A stretch of 64,000 nucleotides of DNA from an uncultured bacterium (GTDB lineage Bacteria; Bacillota; Clostridia; Lachnospirales; Lachnospiraceae). The first letter of the stretch is position 1. Every line of letters begins with the position of its first letter. The notes under the pieces are model-generated. The model saw only the letters and a list, made by a program, of their open reading frames with translations. It did not search any database and was not told where the DNA came from. The stretch is from positions 57,620 to 121,619 of the forward strand of contig CAJMNR010000005.1 of assembly GCA_905214875.1 (NCBI GenBank). The letters run 5' to 3'. Below, in pieces: positions 54,326-63,368 of the stretch. Position numbers and translations under genes: made by a program.

Positions 54326-56703
54326 CTATAGAAAAAACCTAAAATTACTTGCCACATTCTGCCCCCAGCAATTCAGAAAATCTGTAATAGCATCCTTCAT
54401 GCGGTATCCAATCAGCATTGTGGTTTTCTCTCCGCCCGTCTGTGGACGCTTTCTGACCATATTTCCAGACTTGCGTAACTCCTGATTGAAGTTCCTAATA
54501 TTCTCGGAATAGCAACCATTGTCATCGCACCAGTTCTTATAATGCTCATAGACCACAGATGTTCTAACCTCTGCTGTTTCATCCTCGATAAGCCTGTCCT
54601 CTGCGAACTGCGAAACCTTATCACTCTCATGACAGTAGGTGGCCGTAGCATCAATAACTGATTGTGGTGGATTAAAGCCTACCTCTTTTAACAGGTAGTA
54701 CCCCTCAAGTAACCAGTTAAGAATTGCACTCTGCAGCTCTGACTCGGAAAATTCTTCCTTCAAACTTTTGTCCTGCTCCCACTCTTCAAAATGTCTTTCA
54801 AATGAAACGATATACACTCGGTTACTTGTAAAAAACGTCATATCTATTATCACAGGCAAATAGTTGGCATTCACGTAAAGTTTGAATTGAGGCTTGAAGT
54901 CAAAACTGTTCTCATGAAGGAAACGAGCATTTAATGTATCATTTCCTGCCATGTTTTTTACCTGTGCAGCATTCAGAAGTAATCCTCTGCTCGGCTCTGA
55001 AATATTGGCAAATCGTATACCTGCTAATCTTGCAATATCCTCCGTAGGATTTTGACTATTGGTATTAGTCTTTTGTGCAATAGTTTCCGGTCGAACCGCC
55101 CTACCATAATCTCCAAACACGGTAAGAATGCTCTCCATCAAGGTTCCCTTGCCATTTCTCGTAGTCTCCCCATACAGGAAAAACATACATTCATAACGAG
55201 TGTCTCCACTGATTGCATATCCGAGTGCCTTTTGCAGATATTTTGCTTTCTCCCTATCCCGGCTCATGATTTCATCAATGAATTCACAGAAACGCTCACT
55301 TCTTGCTAGTGGCACATAATCCACAGGTGCAAGTTTTGTGATAAAATCATCTGCTCTATGTTCACGGAAGGATTTATTTTTCAAATCAAACGTTCCGTTT
55401 CTACAGTTAAAGAGAAATTTATCTGTGTCGAACTTTTCCATCGGAACTGGATAAACACTCTCAGCATCACAGATATATGTGCTTCTAAAACCCCTTTGAA
55501 TCCATTTCTTTACAAACATATCTGTAAAGAACTCTCTCGTTGCCTCATCCTGTATAGTTGCAGAATAGATGTTAATTGCATCAGCTAAATCTTTAGCAAG
55601 TTCCATAGCCTTTAATACCCCAATATCCGCACCCAACGAATACCATCGTAGATGTACCATTTCTTGCGTTCAGGAACATATCTTGCAATGTCTTTGAATA
55701 TTTCTGCAAAAAGTCTACCCTTGCCCAAATCTCCGCTTTTATAACGTGGATTTGATTCAGGTTTTAACTCATTAAGAACTGTGGTTAGTTCATTAAAATC
55801 GTCTGTTGCCGCACTAATACCTTGTGGCTTATAGAACTCTTTGCAGTTTGTAATTGCTTTATGGATTGTCATATTCCCGTAGGTTTCCGCACTATGTACC
55901 TCATCCCACTTGTCACGCATTCTTAAAGAATTTCTAAAAAGCCTATCCATCTGCTCTGCGTCTCCTCCACGCCAAAATGTGAGGATGTTACAAAGTGCCA
56001 GATCACCTTCACTCACAGACTTGCCTTCATTGTCACCATTCCATAAAGCCTTTGACTTCTTACCATTAGCTGAAGAAAACATCTTCTCAAGAATCGTTTC
56101 ATCTGACAGGTAACTTCCCGGAACATTTATAGTTCCTTTTGTTGCTTTCGCATTAGGCTTAACCATATATGTATCAAGCACCCACTGAATTTCCTTTGTA
56201 CATTCATTGACGCCATACTTGTTCACAACATTGCCTGTAAGCATGATGAATCTTTTCGTAAAACCTGCTGGATATATTTCCAAGCCAAGTTTTCTGTTGT
56301 TGAAGTAATAGCGATTTTTGTCAAACACAAGCCCCGGTGCATATGCCACAATGTGAATTCCTGTATCTGAAATGCTTATCTCCGCATAGGATTTAACCTT
56401 GTTCACAATCTTTCTTGCGAATTTATTCAATTTTCCATTGATAACACAGGCATCAATATCGATTACCACCAAGTCTCCAAACGCTCCAATTCCGATTGCG
56501 TCATATCCACCCTTTTGAAAAATGACCTCAATTTCAGCAAGCGACTAAAAATGCTTTGGATTACCAGGAGAAGCCCTAGCACCATTTATCTGATATGGAA
56601 TCTTGTCTGGCTTATCCTTACCTAACTTCTGTTCAAGCTTAGCTAAGCAAAACAGTGGCTTTTCCATTATCCCTTTCGGGATGTTATCAAATTGCACTTT
56701 CAA
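54326..56703 (-). pseudogene. P4-type phage/plasmid primase-helicase, inactivated
   Basis: Originally about 790 residues: a bifunctional primase-polymerase domain followed by a D5_N/SF3 helicase. Starting at TTG 56703 behind GGAGGGGG, the first 52 codons (ending KHF) run into TAG at 56545-56547; reading resumes SLAEIEVIFQKGGYD, GDLVVIDIDACV (metal Asp). A one-base loss near 55627-55630 shifts the frame (RWV then ILGY-stop instead of DIGVLKAMEL). Helicase motifs are visible downstream: Walker A GETTRNGKGT and SF3 segments FLHENSFDF, LYVNANYLP. The end YRMKDAITDFLNCW... may include foreign sequence. A degraded replication gene of a mobile element. Confidence 0.85.
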
Positions 56704-57289
56704 GTTCTATCCCCCTCCTTTGTGTTGCTCTTACATAGACAGGAAAAATTACAACCCTTACCTTCAGTCTCCTATGGACAGGAAATCTGATTTCGAACGG
56801 AAATTTTTGAGATTTCATTCGTTCCCACCTCCTCACTATTCGCTGGGCATTTTTTCTTTAATTGACCGAAAGATTTTTATCTCTTTTAGAAGTTATGTAT
56901 TGGTAAGCGGGAAATTCCAAATCCCAACAAGTCCTTTCTCCTTCTACATATCCATGGACAAAGAATTCTGTTTTGGGCGGGCGAATTTTCTCATTCACAT
57001 ATGTAAGTAAGAAAATCTTGCATTTCCCTATTCAAAAGAACAGTTGTTTTTCCTCTTAATCCTCCCAATTACAGTTAGTTGGATTTTGAACGAGAGAATT
57101 TAAAAATATTTTTTCTTTCTATCCTTCTAATTCTTAAAAGAGAAATCTAGCACGATTTGACGAGCATAAATGAAATTTCTTTCCCTCTAATACCTATAAG
57201 AAAATAAATGATGTGATTTTCTGAAAAATGGGCAAAAAAAATAAGGAGCAACCTTTCGGTCACTCCATCAATGAATTCATAAGAAAAAT
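56704..57289. other. Non-coding stretch with degenerate repeats next to the primase remnant
   Basis: AT-rich, no credible gene. Several diverged blocks recur on the plus strand, built on TGGACA(G/A)GAATT...GAACGGGAATT: near 56,775-56,815, 56,950-56,995, 57,075-57,110 and 57,135-57,180. A replication origin or old repeat array of the element is possible. A terminator lies at 57245-57266. Confidence 0.35.
57232..57266 (-). terminator. Terminator with GAAA tetraloop
   Basis: On the minus strand GGAGTGACC-GAAA-GGTTGCTCC (57245-57266) forms a nine-pair stem, then TTATTTTTTTT. It ends the small gene 57290-57517. Confidence 0.85.
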
Positions 57290-57517
57290 TTATATTCGAA
57301 CAATATTTCGATTGTCATAAAGCTTTACCATCCATTCCCCTGGAATCTCACTAATAATATCATCTATAATCCAATCTATTCCATCCTGATCCATTTTGCT
57401 TTTTATTTCATTAATCTTTTTTTGAATAAGACAACTCGTTATCTCTTCATTTTCACAAATCAAAAAACCACAAGAGTTTTCATAATCTGAATCATTAACT
57501 AAATTTATAATAACCAT
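57290..57517 (-). CDS. Small hypothetical protein of the element
   Basis: A 75-residue acidic protein beginning MVIINLVNDSDYENSCG and ending WMVKLYDNRNIVRI, with an Asp/Ile-rich DGIDWIIDDIISEIPGEW. I do not recognise a family. ATG 57517 has GGGAGGTG 7 bases ahead and follows the LexA remnant by 14 bases, so it was an operon partner of the repressor. A terminator with GAAA loop closes the unit. Confidence 0.6.
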   Translation of the reverse strand: MVIINLVNDSDYENSCGFLICENEEITSCLIQKKINEIKSKMDQDGIDWIIDDIISEIPGEWMVKLYDNRNIVRI

Positions 57518-57531
57518 ACTCAACACCTCCC

Positions 57532-58131
57532 TTAATTGATATCCTTTACAACTTTTATCGCAACACCTTGCATTATGCATTCCTCTACATAGAAATCTTC
57601 CATATCATCATTTTCTGGATGTAAACGTACTTTACCATTACGCTCAAAGAATACTCTTTTTAATGTAGCTTCATCATCTAGCAATACTACTGCTATATCC
57701 CCATTTTCAACAAATTTCTTTTTTTATTAATACTAAGTCACCCTCATTAATTCCTGCGTTTATCATAGATTATCCTTTTGCTCTAAGAAAATAATACTCA
57801 CTATCACCTGTAATCGACTTTGGCATAATTATATAGTTTTCTATATTTTCCTCTGCTAAAATCGGCCTTCCACAAGCTATCGTACTAACTACTGGAACTT
57901 CTATATTAGTATTTACAATTTTTTGTATTTTACAGTTTGTAATTTTTTATTTTTATTAACAATAATCCTTCCGTCTTTTTTCATTTGATTTATATATCTT
58001 GATATTGTCGCTGTTGATAATGATAAATCTTTTGCAATCTGAGAGTTTGCAGGAATACATCCATTATTCTAATAATAATCATTAATATACATTTCTATAA
58101 GAGAAAAATAATCTGAATTTTTATGTTGCAT
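57532..58131 (-). pseudogene. LexA/CI-type repressor, multiply disrupted
   Basis: Minus-strand reading from ATG 58131 (behind AGGTGA) shows an HTH (IAKDLSLSTATISRYINQM), a cleavage-site-like region IACGRPILAEENIENYIIMPKS, a protease part FLRAKG-stop-SMINAGINEGDLVLI where the nucleophile Ser is preceded by a stop in place of Asp, then GDIAVVLLDDEATLKRVFF with the Lys, and EDFYVEECIMQGVAIKVVKDIN. At least four lesions break it: an interruption near 58070, a frameshift near 57940, a TAA near 57775 and a frameshift near 57725. So no functional repressor remains. Confidence 0.85.
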
Positions 58132-58273
58132 ATTGTCACCTACTTTCTATCTGAAACTTGTATTACAGTTAGAATAGCACCGAACGTACGTTCTTGTCAA
58201 TAGCAATTTTATTGTATACAAAGCACTTACTATTTGATATAATTGTACATTATTGTGCAAAGGAGAATGAGCT

Positions 58274-59179
58274 ATGCCTTTTGATAACTCAAACATATCT
58301 CTAGCTGAAATTGAACAGTTAGAACATAAATATTTAATGAAATACTGGTACTTTTTGAAATTCTGTGAAGATGAGATTGTCTCCGGAATAAAATCTATGG
58401 AAGATATTCGAGCAGATTGGGATGGCAGATATGGTACAGGACGTGGCGGCACCTCTGAATTCGATGTTGGATGTGAGCGCATAATTTACGCTTTATTGAA
58501 TGGTAAAATTGCAGGAAGACCAAATTCTAGCCCCGTGAGTTCTGATTTATTTTTTGAAGTTGATGACGCATATATTCATATCGACCTAAAATCTGTTACC
58601 ACCAGCGAAGGGGGAGAGAAAGACAATATCAACGATTTTTCAGAAGACATATTTATTGGACGCAATCAAAACTCTTATAATTACGATATGGAAGTTCGTG
58701 TTAAAAAAAGTGAATGTAGTCCTGAAGTTTTAGTAAGATTCGAGACGCCAGCTGATGCAAACAAAAAAACTGTTTCTATCAGAAGACCATACATTCCTAA
58801 TTTACCACAGTTTTATACAAAATCTAATGGTGACAAAAAAATAACATTAACTTACTTTGTATGCTTACTTAATAGTACAGTGTCTTCTGAAACTCAAATG
58901 ATATCCATTTTGTGTATGCCAAATGGCTTATTGTCTCAACACTATGGCACAAGACCATTAAAAGCTGGAAAGACTATTGATACTGTAACCCTAGCAGATG
59001 GTTCAACTGCTGAACGCTATACCGCAAGATACAAATTTAAGGAAGTACCTACTTTCGAATTACTTGACGGCAATAAAAAAAGAGTACGTATAGTACATAA
59101 GAATCCAAATATGTCAGATTATGTGCGAGACAAACTATCATTTTATTTAGACAATTTTGATCCACAAATTGATGAATAA
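58274..59179 (+). CDS. Type II restriction endonuclease candidate (PD-(D/E)XK fold)
   Basis: A 301-residue protein. The likely catalytic core is DLFFEVDDAYIHIDLKSVTT near residues 97-116, the D...(D/E)-x-K pattern, and the segment GRPNSSPVSSD precedes it. It lies immediately next to, and convergent with, a C5 methyltransferase gene, the usual restriction-modification layout. ATG 58274 follows AAAGGAGAATGAGCT. An extended -10 TGATATAAT lies at about 58235. I do not recognise the recognition sequence; the nuclease class is inferred from motif and context. Confidence 0.75.
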   Translation: MPFDNSNISLAEIEQLEHKYLMKYWYFLKFCEDEIVSGIKSMEDIRADWDGRYGTGRGGTSEFDVGCERIIYALLNGKIAGRPNSSPVSSDLFFEVDDAYIHIDLKSVTTSEGGEKDNINDFSEDIFIGRNQNSYNYDMEVRVKKSECSPEVLVRFETPADANKKTVSIRRPYIPNLPQFYTKSNGDKKITLTYFVCLLNSTVSSETQMISILCMPNGLLSQHYGTRPLKAGKTIDTVTLADGSTAERYTARYKFKEVPTFELLDGNKKRVRIVHKNPNMSDYVRDKLSFYLDNFDPQIDE

Positions 59180-59187
59180 ATCCACTT

Positions 59188-59215
59188 AAAAGGGAGGCAT
59201 TTCAGCCTCCCTTTT
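59188..59215. terminator. Shared terminator of the nuclease and EVE genes
   Basis: AAAAGGGAGGC / GCCTCCCTTTT with a 6-nt loop. The last codons and stop of the EVE gene lie within this stem, so the terminator serves both converging transcripts. Confidence 0.85.
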
Positions 59216-59633
59216 GTTTACAACTTTTATCAATATATTTTTTTATAACTTTATAGACATGTTCAGAAAGCTTACGAAAACTACCTTGCACCTGACTTCC
59301 CCACTTTATTTTATTCTTTATAAATTCCAATTCACCCCATATATCTTTTATAAAAACACCATCTTCACAATCCTCAATATACGTAATTGGCTTAGTATGA
59401 ATTCTATGTGGCCATAAATCATATGGGTCATCCCATATCGGTTCTTCGGAGTAAAAATACTCACCAACAACTTCAACGGCAGCCATAAACTTTGAGTGTT
59501 TCGTAATATAGTATATTATTTTGTCGCCAATTTCCATCTGCTTTAGTGATTTCTTATTTCGTTCAGAAAATCCAGCACAAACAAACTTATTTTCAATATC
59601 CCACTCATAATCAATTTCATTGGTAACAATCAT
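59202..59633 (-). CDS. EVE-domain protein (PUA-like modified-base reader)
   Basis: A 143-residue protein matching the EVE domain: YEWDIENKFVCAGFS, GDKIIYYITKHSKFMAAVEVVG, PYDLWPHRIHTKP and a Trp-rich C-terminal half. EVE domains bind modified cytosines, among other bases, and often accompany modification-dependent or classic restriction systems. The gene starts 38 bases after the methyltransferase stop on the same strand, so it is co-transcribed. It may read the methyl mark or incoming modified DNA; this is inference. The ribosome binding site is weak. Confidence 0.78.
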   Translation of the reverse strand: MIVTNEIDYEWDIENKFVCAGFSERNKKSLKQMEIGDKIIYYITKHSKFMAAVEVVGEYFYSEEPIWDDPYDLWPHRIHTKPITYIEDCEDGVFIKDIWGELEFIKNKIKWGSQVQGSFRKLSEHVYKVIKKYIDKSCKQKGG

Positions 59634-59671
59634 ATAATAATTTGACGTATCAAATCCTCCACCCAGACAAA

Positions 59672-61243
59672 TTACTTTCCGCCATTAGCTTCGTCATATT
59701 CCTTAATTGCTGCAATAATACCACTAGCTATTTTTGTCGCCAATTTTACAGGAACTGCATTTCCTATCTGCGTATACATTTTATTCAAGCTACCTGTGAA
59801 TTCATACTCAAGAGGAAATGTTTGTAGGATTGCACATTCCCTTGCGCTTAATCTACGCATTTTATTAACATGAATTTCAGGGCTAGTAGCTGTAATCGTA
59901 TCACTTGGTCTATCCCAGTTGGTTATTCTAAGTGACTGTTCAAACTTAATCTCTTTTTCAACTAATGTAGTTACTGCTTCATCATATTTGTCATCAAAAC
60001 CAAATATTTTTTTCAGCTCCCACCAATCTTCAGGTTTTGGAATGCTGCCGGAATTATTATCCTTACGAAACCAATGACCTGCCGTATAAGAATATCCAAA
60101 GTGCTCATCGACCTTTTTAGTTGTCCAGCCGGCTTTATCTCTCCAATAGCGAAGATAATCACATATATCATGCTGATTAACTTCATATTTACGGCCCCAA
60201 AATGTGTCAGCCACATTTTCAGACGCAACATGATTTCTTATTACAAGTTCTTCACTTTCTGGATTCACTCCTAAGATGGAATAAAATTCTTCAACATCAG
60301 CAAGTTGCGTTTTCTTAATATGATTTTCTAATTCCGCTTTGCTAATTCTTATTTCCTTTTTAGTCAACTTTTTATTAGATAAAAATCCAATTGCTTGCTC
60401 TGTTGTGATTGCTGGAAGTAAACCTTCTGCACTCTCTGAAACACCTTCAACATAATGCGTAGCCACTGGATAAGGATTTTCTACCCCTATTCTATTCCCG
60501 ATAATAACCACACGCTCTCTAGCCTGCGGAACTCCATACTCTGCTGCATTGAGAATTCGTGCATCAACCTTATAGCCTATTACATTTCCGTCTTTATCTT
60601 TAAGGTTTTCAAAATCTGATTTAATCATTTCAAAAACCTTACCACCTTCAATTGATAATAATCCTTTTACATTTTCTGCAACAAAAAATTTAGGTTTCTT
60701 ATCAGAAATCACCCTTAACATTTCCTTATATAAGAAATTTCTCTTATCTTCCATTGAACGCTTAGTATTAGCAACCGAAAAGCCTTGACAAGGGAAACCT
60801 CCAATGATTACATCTGGACGATCGGGAATGTCATCACTAGATATTTTCGTAATATCTCCATGAACAATATGCTTTCCTATATTTTTTCTATATGAATTTA
60901 CTGCATCTTCAAAAAAATCATTGGCCCATATTATTTCAAATCCAGCATTAATAAATCCCAAATCCATTCCACCTGCACCAGAAAACAAAGATACAACCTT
61001 AAGTTTATTGGGGTCGTTCTGAACAAAAAACTCTTCATTCTCATCTTTTACAAGTTCAACAATATCACTTATATCACACTGTAATGTATCACATATTTTT
61101 ACTAACACATCGGAACTAACCATTTCTTGTTTTCCAATTTTAGCAAGTGTACTACTACTAATCTTTGCCTGCTTACGCAGGTCTGTTTTCGTCATCTTTC
61201 TATCTATTAACATCTTCAATAACTTATCATAACAAGCTTTCAT
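59672..61243 (-). CDS. DNA (cytosine-5) methyltransferase with N-terminal HTH
   Basis: A 523-residue enzyme. The first 65 residues are an Xre-type HTH (KTDLRKQAKISSSTLAKIGKQ), as in autoregulatory methyltransferases. The core shows motif I LFSGAGGMDLGF, IV GGFPCQGFS with the PCQ nucleophile, VI ENVKG, VIII QARERVVIIGNR, X GNAVPVKLA. The target-recognition part carries an inserted stretch with AGWTTKKVDEHFGYSYTAGHW and PKPEDWWELKKIFGFD, resembling a module I recall from other phage-type methyltransferases. ATG 61243 has AAGGGGC ahead. Protects host DNA against the adjacent nuclease. Confidence 0.9.
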   Translation of the reverse strand: MKACYDKLLKMLIDRKMTKTDLRKQAKISSSTLAKIGKQEMVSSDVLVKICDTLQCDISDIVELVKDENEEFFVQNDPNKLKVVSLFSGAGGMDLGFINAGFEIIWANDFFEDAVNSYRKNIGKHIVHGDITKISSDDIPDRPDVIIGGFPCQGFSVANTKRSMEDKRNFLYKEMLRVISDKKPKFFVAENVKGLLSIEGGKVFEMIKSDFENLKDKDGNVIGYKVDARILNAAEYGVPQARERVVIIGNRIGVENPYPVATHYVEGVSESAEGLLPAITTEQAIGFLSNKKLTKKEIRISKAELENHIKKTQLADVEEFYSILGVNPESEELVIRNHVASENVADTFWGRKYEVNQHDICDYLRYWRDKAGWTTKKVDEHFGYSYTAGHWFRKDNNSGSIPKPEDWWELKKIFGFDDKYDEAVTTLVEKEIKFEQSLRITNWDRPSDTITATSPEIHVNKMRRLSARECAILQTFPLEYEFTGSLNKMYTQIGNAVPVKLATKIASGIIAAIKEYDEANGGK

Positions 61244-61263
61244 TTTTTTGCCCCTTCGTATAT

Positions 61264-61303
61264 ATGATAATATCATTATAACACCTTAGTTCACACGCGT
61301 CAA
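61264..61303 (-). promoter_or_regulatory. Methyltransferase promoter overlapped by a perfect palindrome
   Basis: Minus strand TTGACG (61298-61303) and TATAAT (61275-61280) are 17 bases apart. The palindrome ATGATAATATCAT (61264-61276) overlaps the end of the -10 box and the transcription start. It is a natural candidate operator for the methyltransferase's own HTH. Confidence 0.7.
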
Positions 61304-61580
61304 ATAAAATGTTTGATGCAATAAACATTTTATCTGTCGCTTACAAACTAAAAAGCCACAATCCTAGTAATACACCTACCAACGATTGCGGCTTTTTCAT
61401 CAATATTTCATCCCTAAGTAGTCCATTACTACTAAGAATTTTTCCCCACACATTTGCCTTTATTCCAATTCCCGGCATGACCCTTAGTAGTCTAAACCGT
61501 AGTATTTATGCGGTTTCCCGCCTTATTTCGCCCTACTCTGTCCAAGTTTGCGAAGGTATGAATTATAGTAAAACTGGAGT
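61304..61580. other. Intergenic stretch with a hairpin
   Basis: No gene seen. Holds the stem AAAAAGCCACAATC / GATTGCGGCTTTTTC (61350-61363, 61384-61397), which can terminate minus-strand transcription arriving from upstream, and A/T-rich sequence without a good coding frame. Confidence 0.5.
61350..61397. terminator. Hairpin terminator upstream of the methyltransferase
   Basis: 14-bp stem with one mismatch and a 20-nt loop; T-runs on both strands. Confidence 0.6.
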
Positions 61581-61610
61581 GCCGTGGCAGATAAAAAGTA
61601 TTTTAATCAT
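61581..61610 (-). pseudogene. Detached LMW-phosphatase 5' end, copy 3
   Basis: Minus strand: ATG behind AGGAGAAATCA codes MIKILFICHG, then TPVLL-stop. 24 of 30 bases match copy 1, and homology ends at the same CAC-GG point as copy 2. Marks the upstream end of the second island. Confidence 0.75.
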
Positions 61611-61848
61611 TGATTTCTCCTATCTCGAAATGCCTTACTTTGCCCCATTTTGCAAGGTTTTGCTGGTTTTTTATCAGTCATGTAATTTCGGTCATTCTGT
61701 CACACTTTTGGCATATCGTTGCCTTTCGTGGCAAAACATATCCGTGTGTAGTAGTCAAATCGTAGTCAGTTTACCGTGTGCATCTGATAACGATAAGGGG
61801 CTTACTTCATCAAAGTATAGCATAAGAACCTGGTTTTATCCATAAAAA
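61611..61848. other. Intergenic stretch beside phosphatase copy 3
   Basis: No gene or clear motif found. Confidence 0.4.
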
Positions 61849-61878
61849 CAGCCGACCAGATTTTGCTCTAGTCGGCTG
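61849..61878 (-). terminator. Terminator downstream of the MATE region
   Basis: CAGCCGAC / GTCGGCTG 8-bp stem with T-run on the minus strand. Confidence 0.7.
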
Positions 61879-61919
61879 CTAATGTTCATCTCGTGAAATC
61901 CGAATTTTTAACATTCGAA

Positions 61920-62036
61920 TTATAGATTTCTTCCAGTTTCATATGCTTCCTGCATTACCTTCGTTTCTTCTACGGAACCTTTTTCCCATGCACCAACTCC
62001 ATAGATAATTGCTTTTTCCTTTAAAAACGAGGCTTA
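61920..62036 (-). pseudogene. C-terminal fragment of a flavodoxin-family protein
   Basis: Minus strand, immediately after the MATE stop: a frame of about 37 codons ends AIIYGVGAWEKGSVEE and QEAYETGRNL-stop, matching the C-terminal end of flavodoxin-like FMN proteins. The rest of the gene is missing, consistent with a deletion. Confidence 0.7.
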
Positions 62037-62037
62037 T

Positions 62038-63366
62038 TTAATATTGATAACGAGACTTCATCTTGACCAAGAAGCCAATAGAAACTGCAAGTGCACATAG
62101 TTCAGCTACAACAATAGAAAGCCAGACGCCATCTATTCCCAATAGAATTGGAAGCAGCATTACGGCAGCAATCTGGAACAGCAACGTTCTTAAAAATGAT
62201 ATTGTAGCAGATACTGCTCCGTTGTTTAGTGCTGTAAAAAATGATGATGCATAAATGTTAATACCTGATATTAAGAACGATAATGAATACAACATAAATC
62301 CTCTGGTTGTCATTGAAATAAGTTCTGCATCATAACTAACGAATACTAATGCCAGTGGTCTGGCTGTCAGTTCTGCAAGTACCGTCAATCCAACGCCAAC
62401 GCAAGATATAATCACAATACTTCTTTTTAAAAGTTTCTTCAGTTCATCATGATTACATGCTCCATAATGAAATCCTACAATTGGAGCACTTCCAATGGCA
62501 TATCCAAGAAATACAGAGGCAAATATAAAGTTCACATACATGATAACACCATATGCTGCGATGCCATCTTCTCCAGCAATTTTCATAAGCTGATAATTGT
62601 AACAGATATTTACAACAGACATGGAGATATTTGTCATGAGCTCAGATGCACCGTTCGTACATGCTTTGATTAGATATCCGACATGCCATTTTGTTTTTCC
62701 AAGTCTTAGTGCGCTACTATTCTTAGAAATAAAATAGATCAAAGGAATGATTCCGCCCATGCACTGTGCCAATGCTGTAGTGCTGGCTGCGCCTACAACT
62801 CCCCACTTAAATACTGCAATAAATAATACATCTAAAATAATATTCGTTACACCTGCAATAATGGTAACTATTAATCCAAGATTTGGTCTCTCTGCTGTCA
62901 CTAAAAAGCTCTGGAACACATTCTGCAGCATCAGTGCTGTAAGTGCAGGAATAATAATTCTCCCATAATTAATGCAACAGGTTAACATTTCACCTTCTGC
63001 TCCAAGAGCAATGGATACAGGTCTTAGTAATGCAAGACCAACAACAGTAATCAAGATTCCAGCTCCTATTGTAACATAGACGAGCAGAGAAAATATCTCA
63101 TTGGCCTCTTTATTTTTGCCTTCACCAAGTTTCATCGCCACTAAAGCACTTCCGCCTGTTCCAATCATAAAGCCAATTGCACCAAATATCATTAAAAATG
63201 GCATGATTAAATTAATTGCTGCAAACGGTGTCTTCCCAACAAAGTTGGAGATAAAAAAGCCATCCACCACACCATAAATCGATGTAAATATCATCATGAT
63301 GATAGATGGCAGTGTAAATCTTAATAATTTTCTGTAATCAAAATGTTCTGATAATTGTATTTTCAA
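62038..63366 (-). CDS. MATE-family multidrug efflux transporter
   Basis: A 442-residue membrane protein with about 12 spans in two six-span halves. Family segments are LPSIIMMIFTSIYGVVDGFF at the start, GTGGSALVAMKLGEGKNKEA, SFLVTAERPNLGLI and GSAPIVGFHYGA. It follows the MarR regulator by 2 bases and would be in its regulon. Exports cationic drugs or dyes by Na+/H+ exchange; substrate unknown. Confidence 0.93.
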   Translation of the reverse strand: MKIQLSEHFDYRKLLRFTLPSIIMMIFTSIYGVVDGFFISNFVGKTPFAAINLIMPFLMIFGAIGFMIGTGGSALVAMKLGEGKNKEANEIFSLLVYVTIGAGILITVVGLALLRPVSIALGAEGEMLTCCINYGRIIIPALTALMLQNVFQSFLVTAERPNLGLIVTIIAGVTNIILDVLFIAVFKWGVVGAASTTALAQCMGGIIPLIYFISKNSSALRLGKTKWHVGYLIKACTNGASELMTNISMSVVNICYNYQLMKIAGEDGIAAYGVIMYVNFIFASVFLGYAIGSAPIVGFHYGACNHDELKKLLKRSIVIISCVGVGLTVLAELTARPLALVFVSYDAELISMTTRGFMLYSLSFLISGINIYASSFFTALNNGAVSATISFLRTLLFQIAAVMLLPILLGIDGVWLSIVVAELCALAVSIGFLVKMKSRYQY

Positions 63367-63368
63367 TT

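Noticed and set aside
56603..57010. 135-residue plus-strand frame
   Set aside because: Composition like translated AT-rich non-coding DNA; antisense to the primase start; no family.
61309..61845. 178-residue plus-strand frame upstream of the methyltransferase
   Set aside because: Lacks a ribosome binding site, includes hairpins and phosphatase copy 3 in antisense; no domain.
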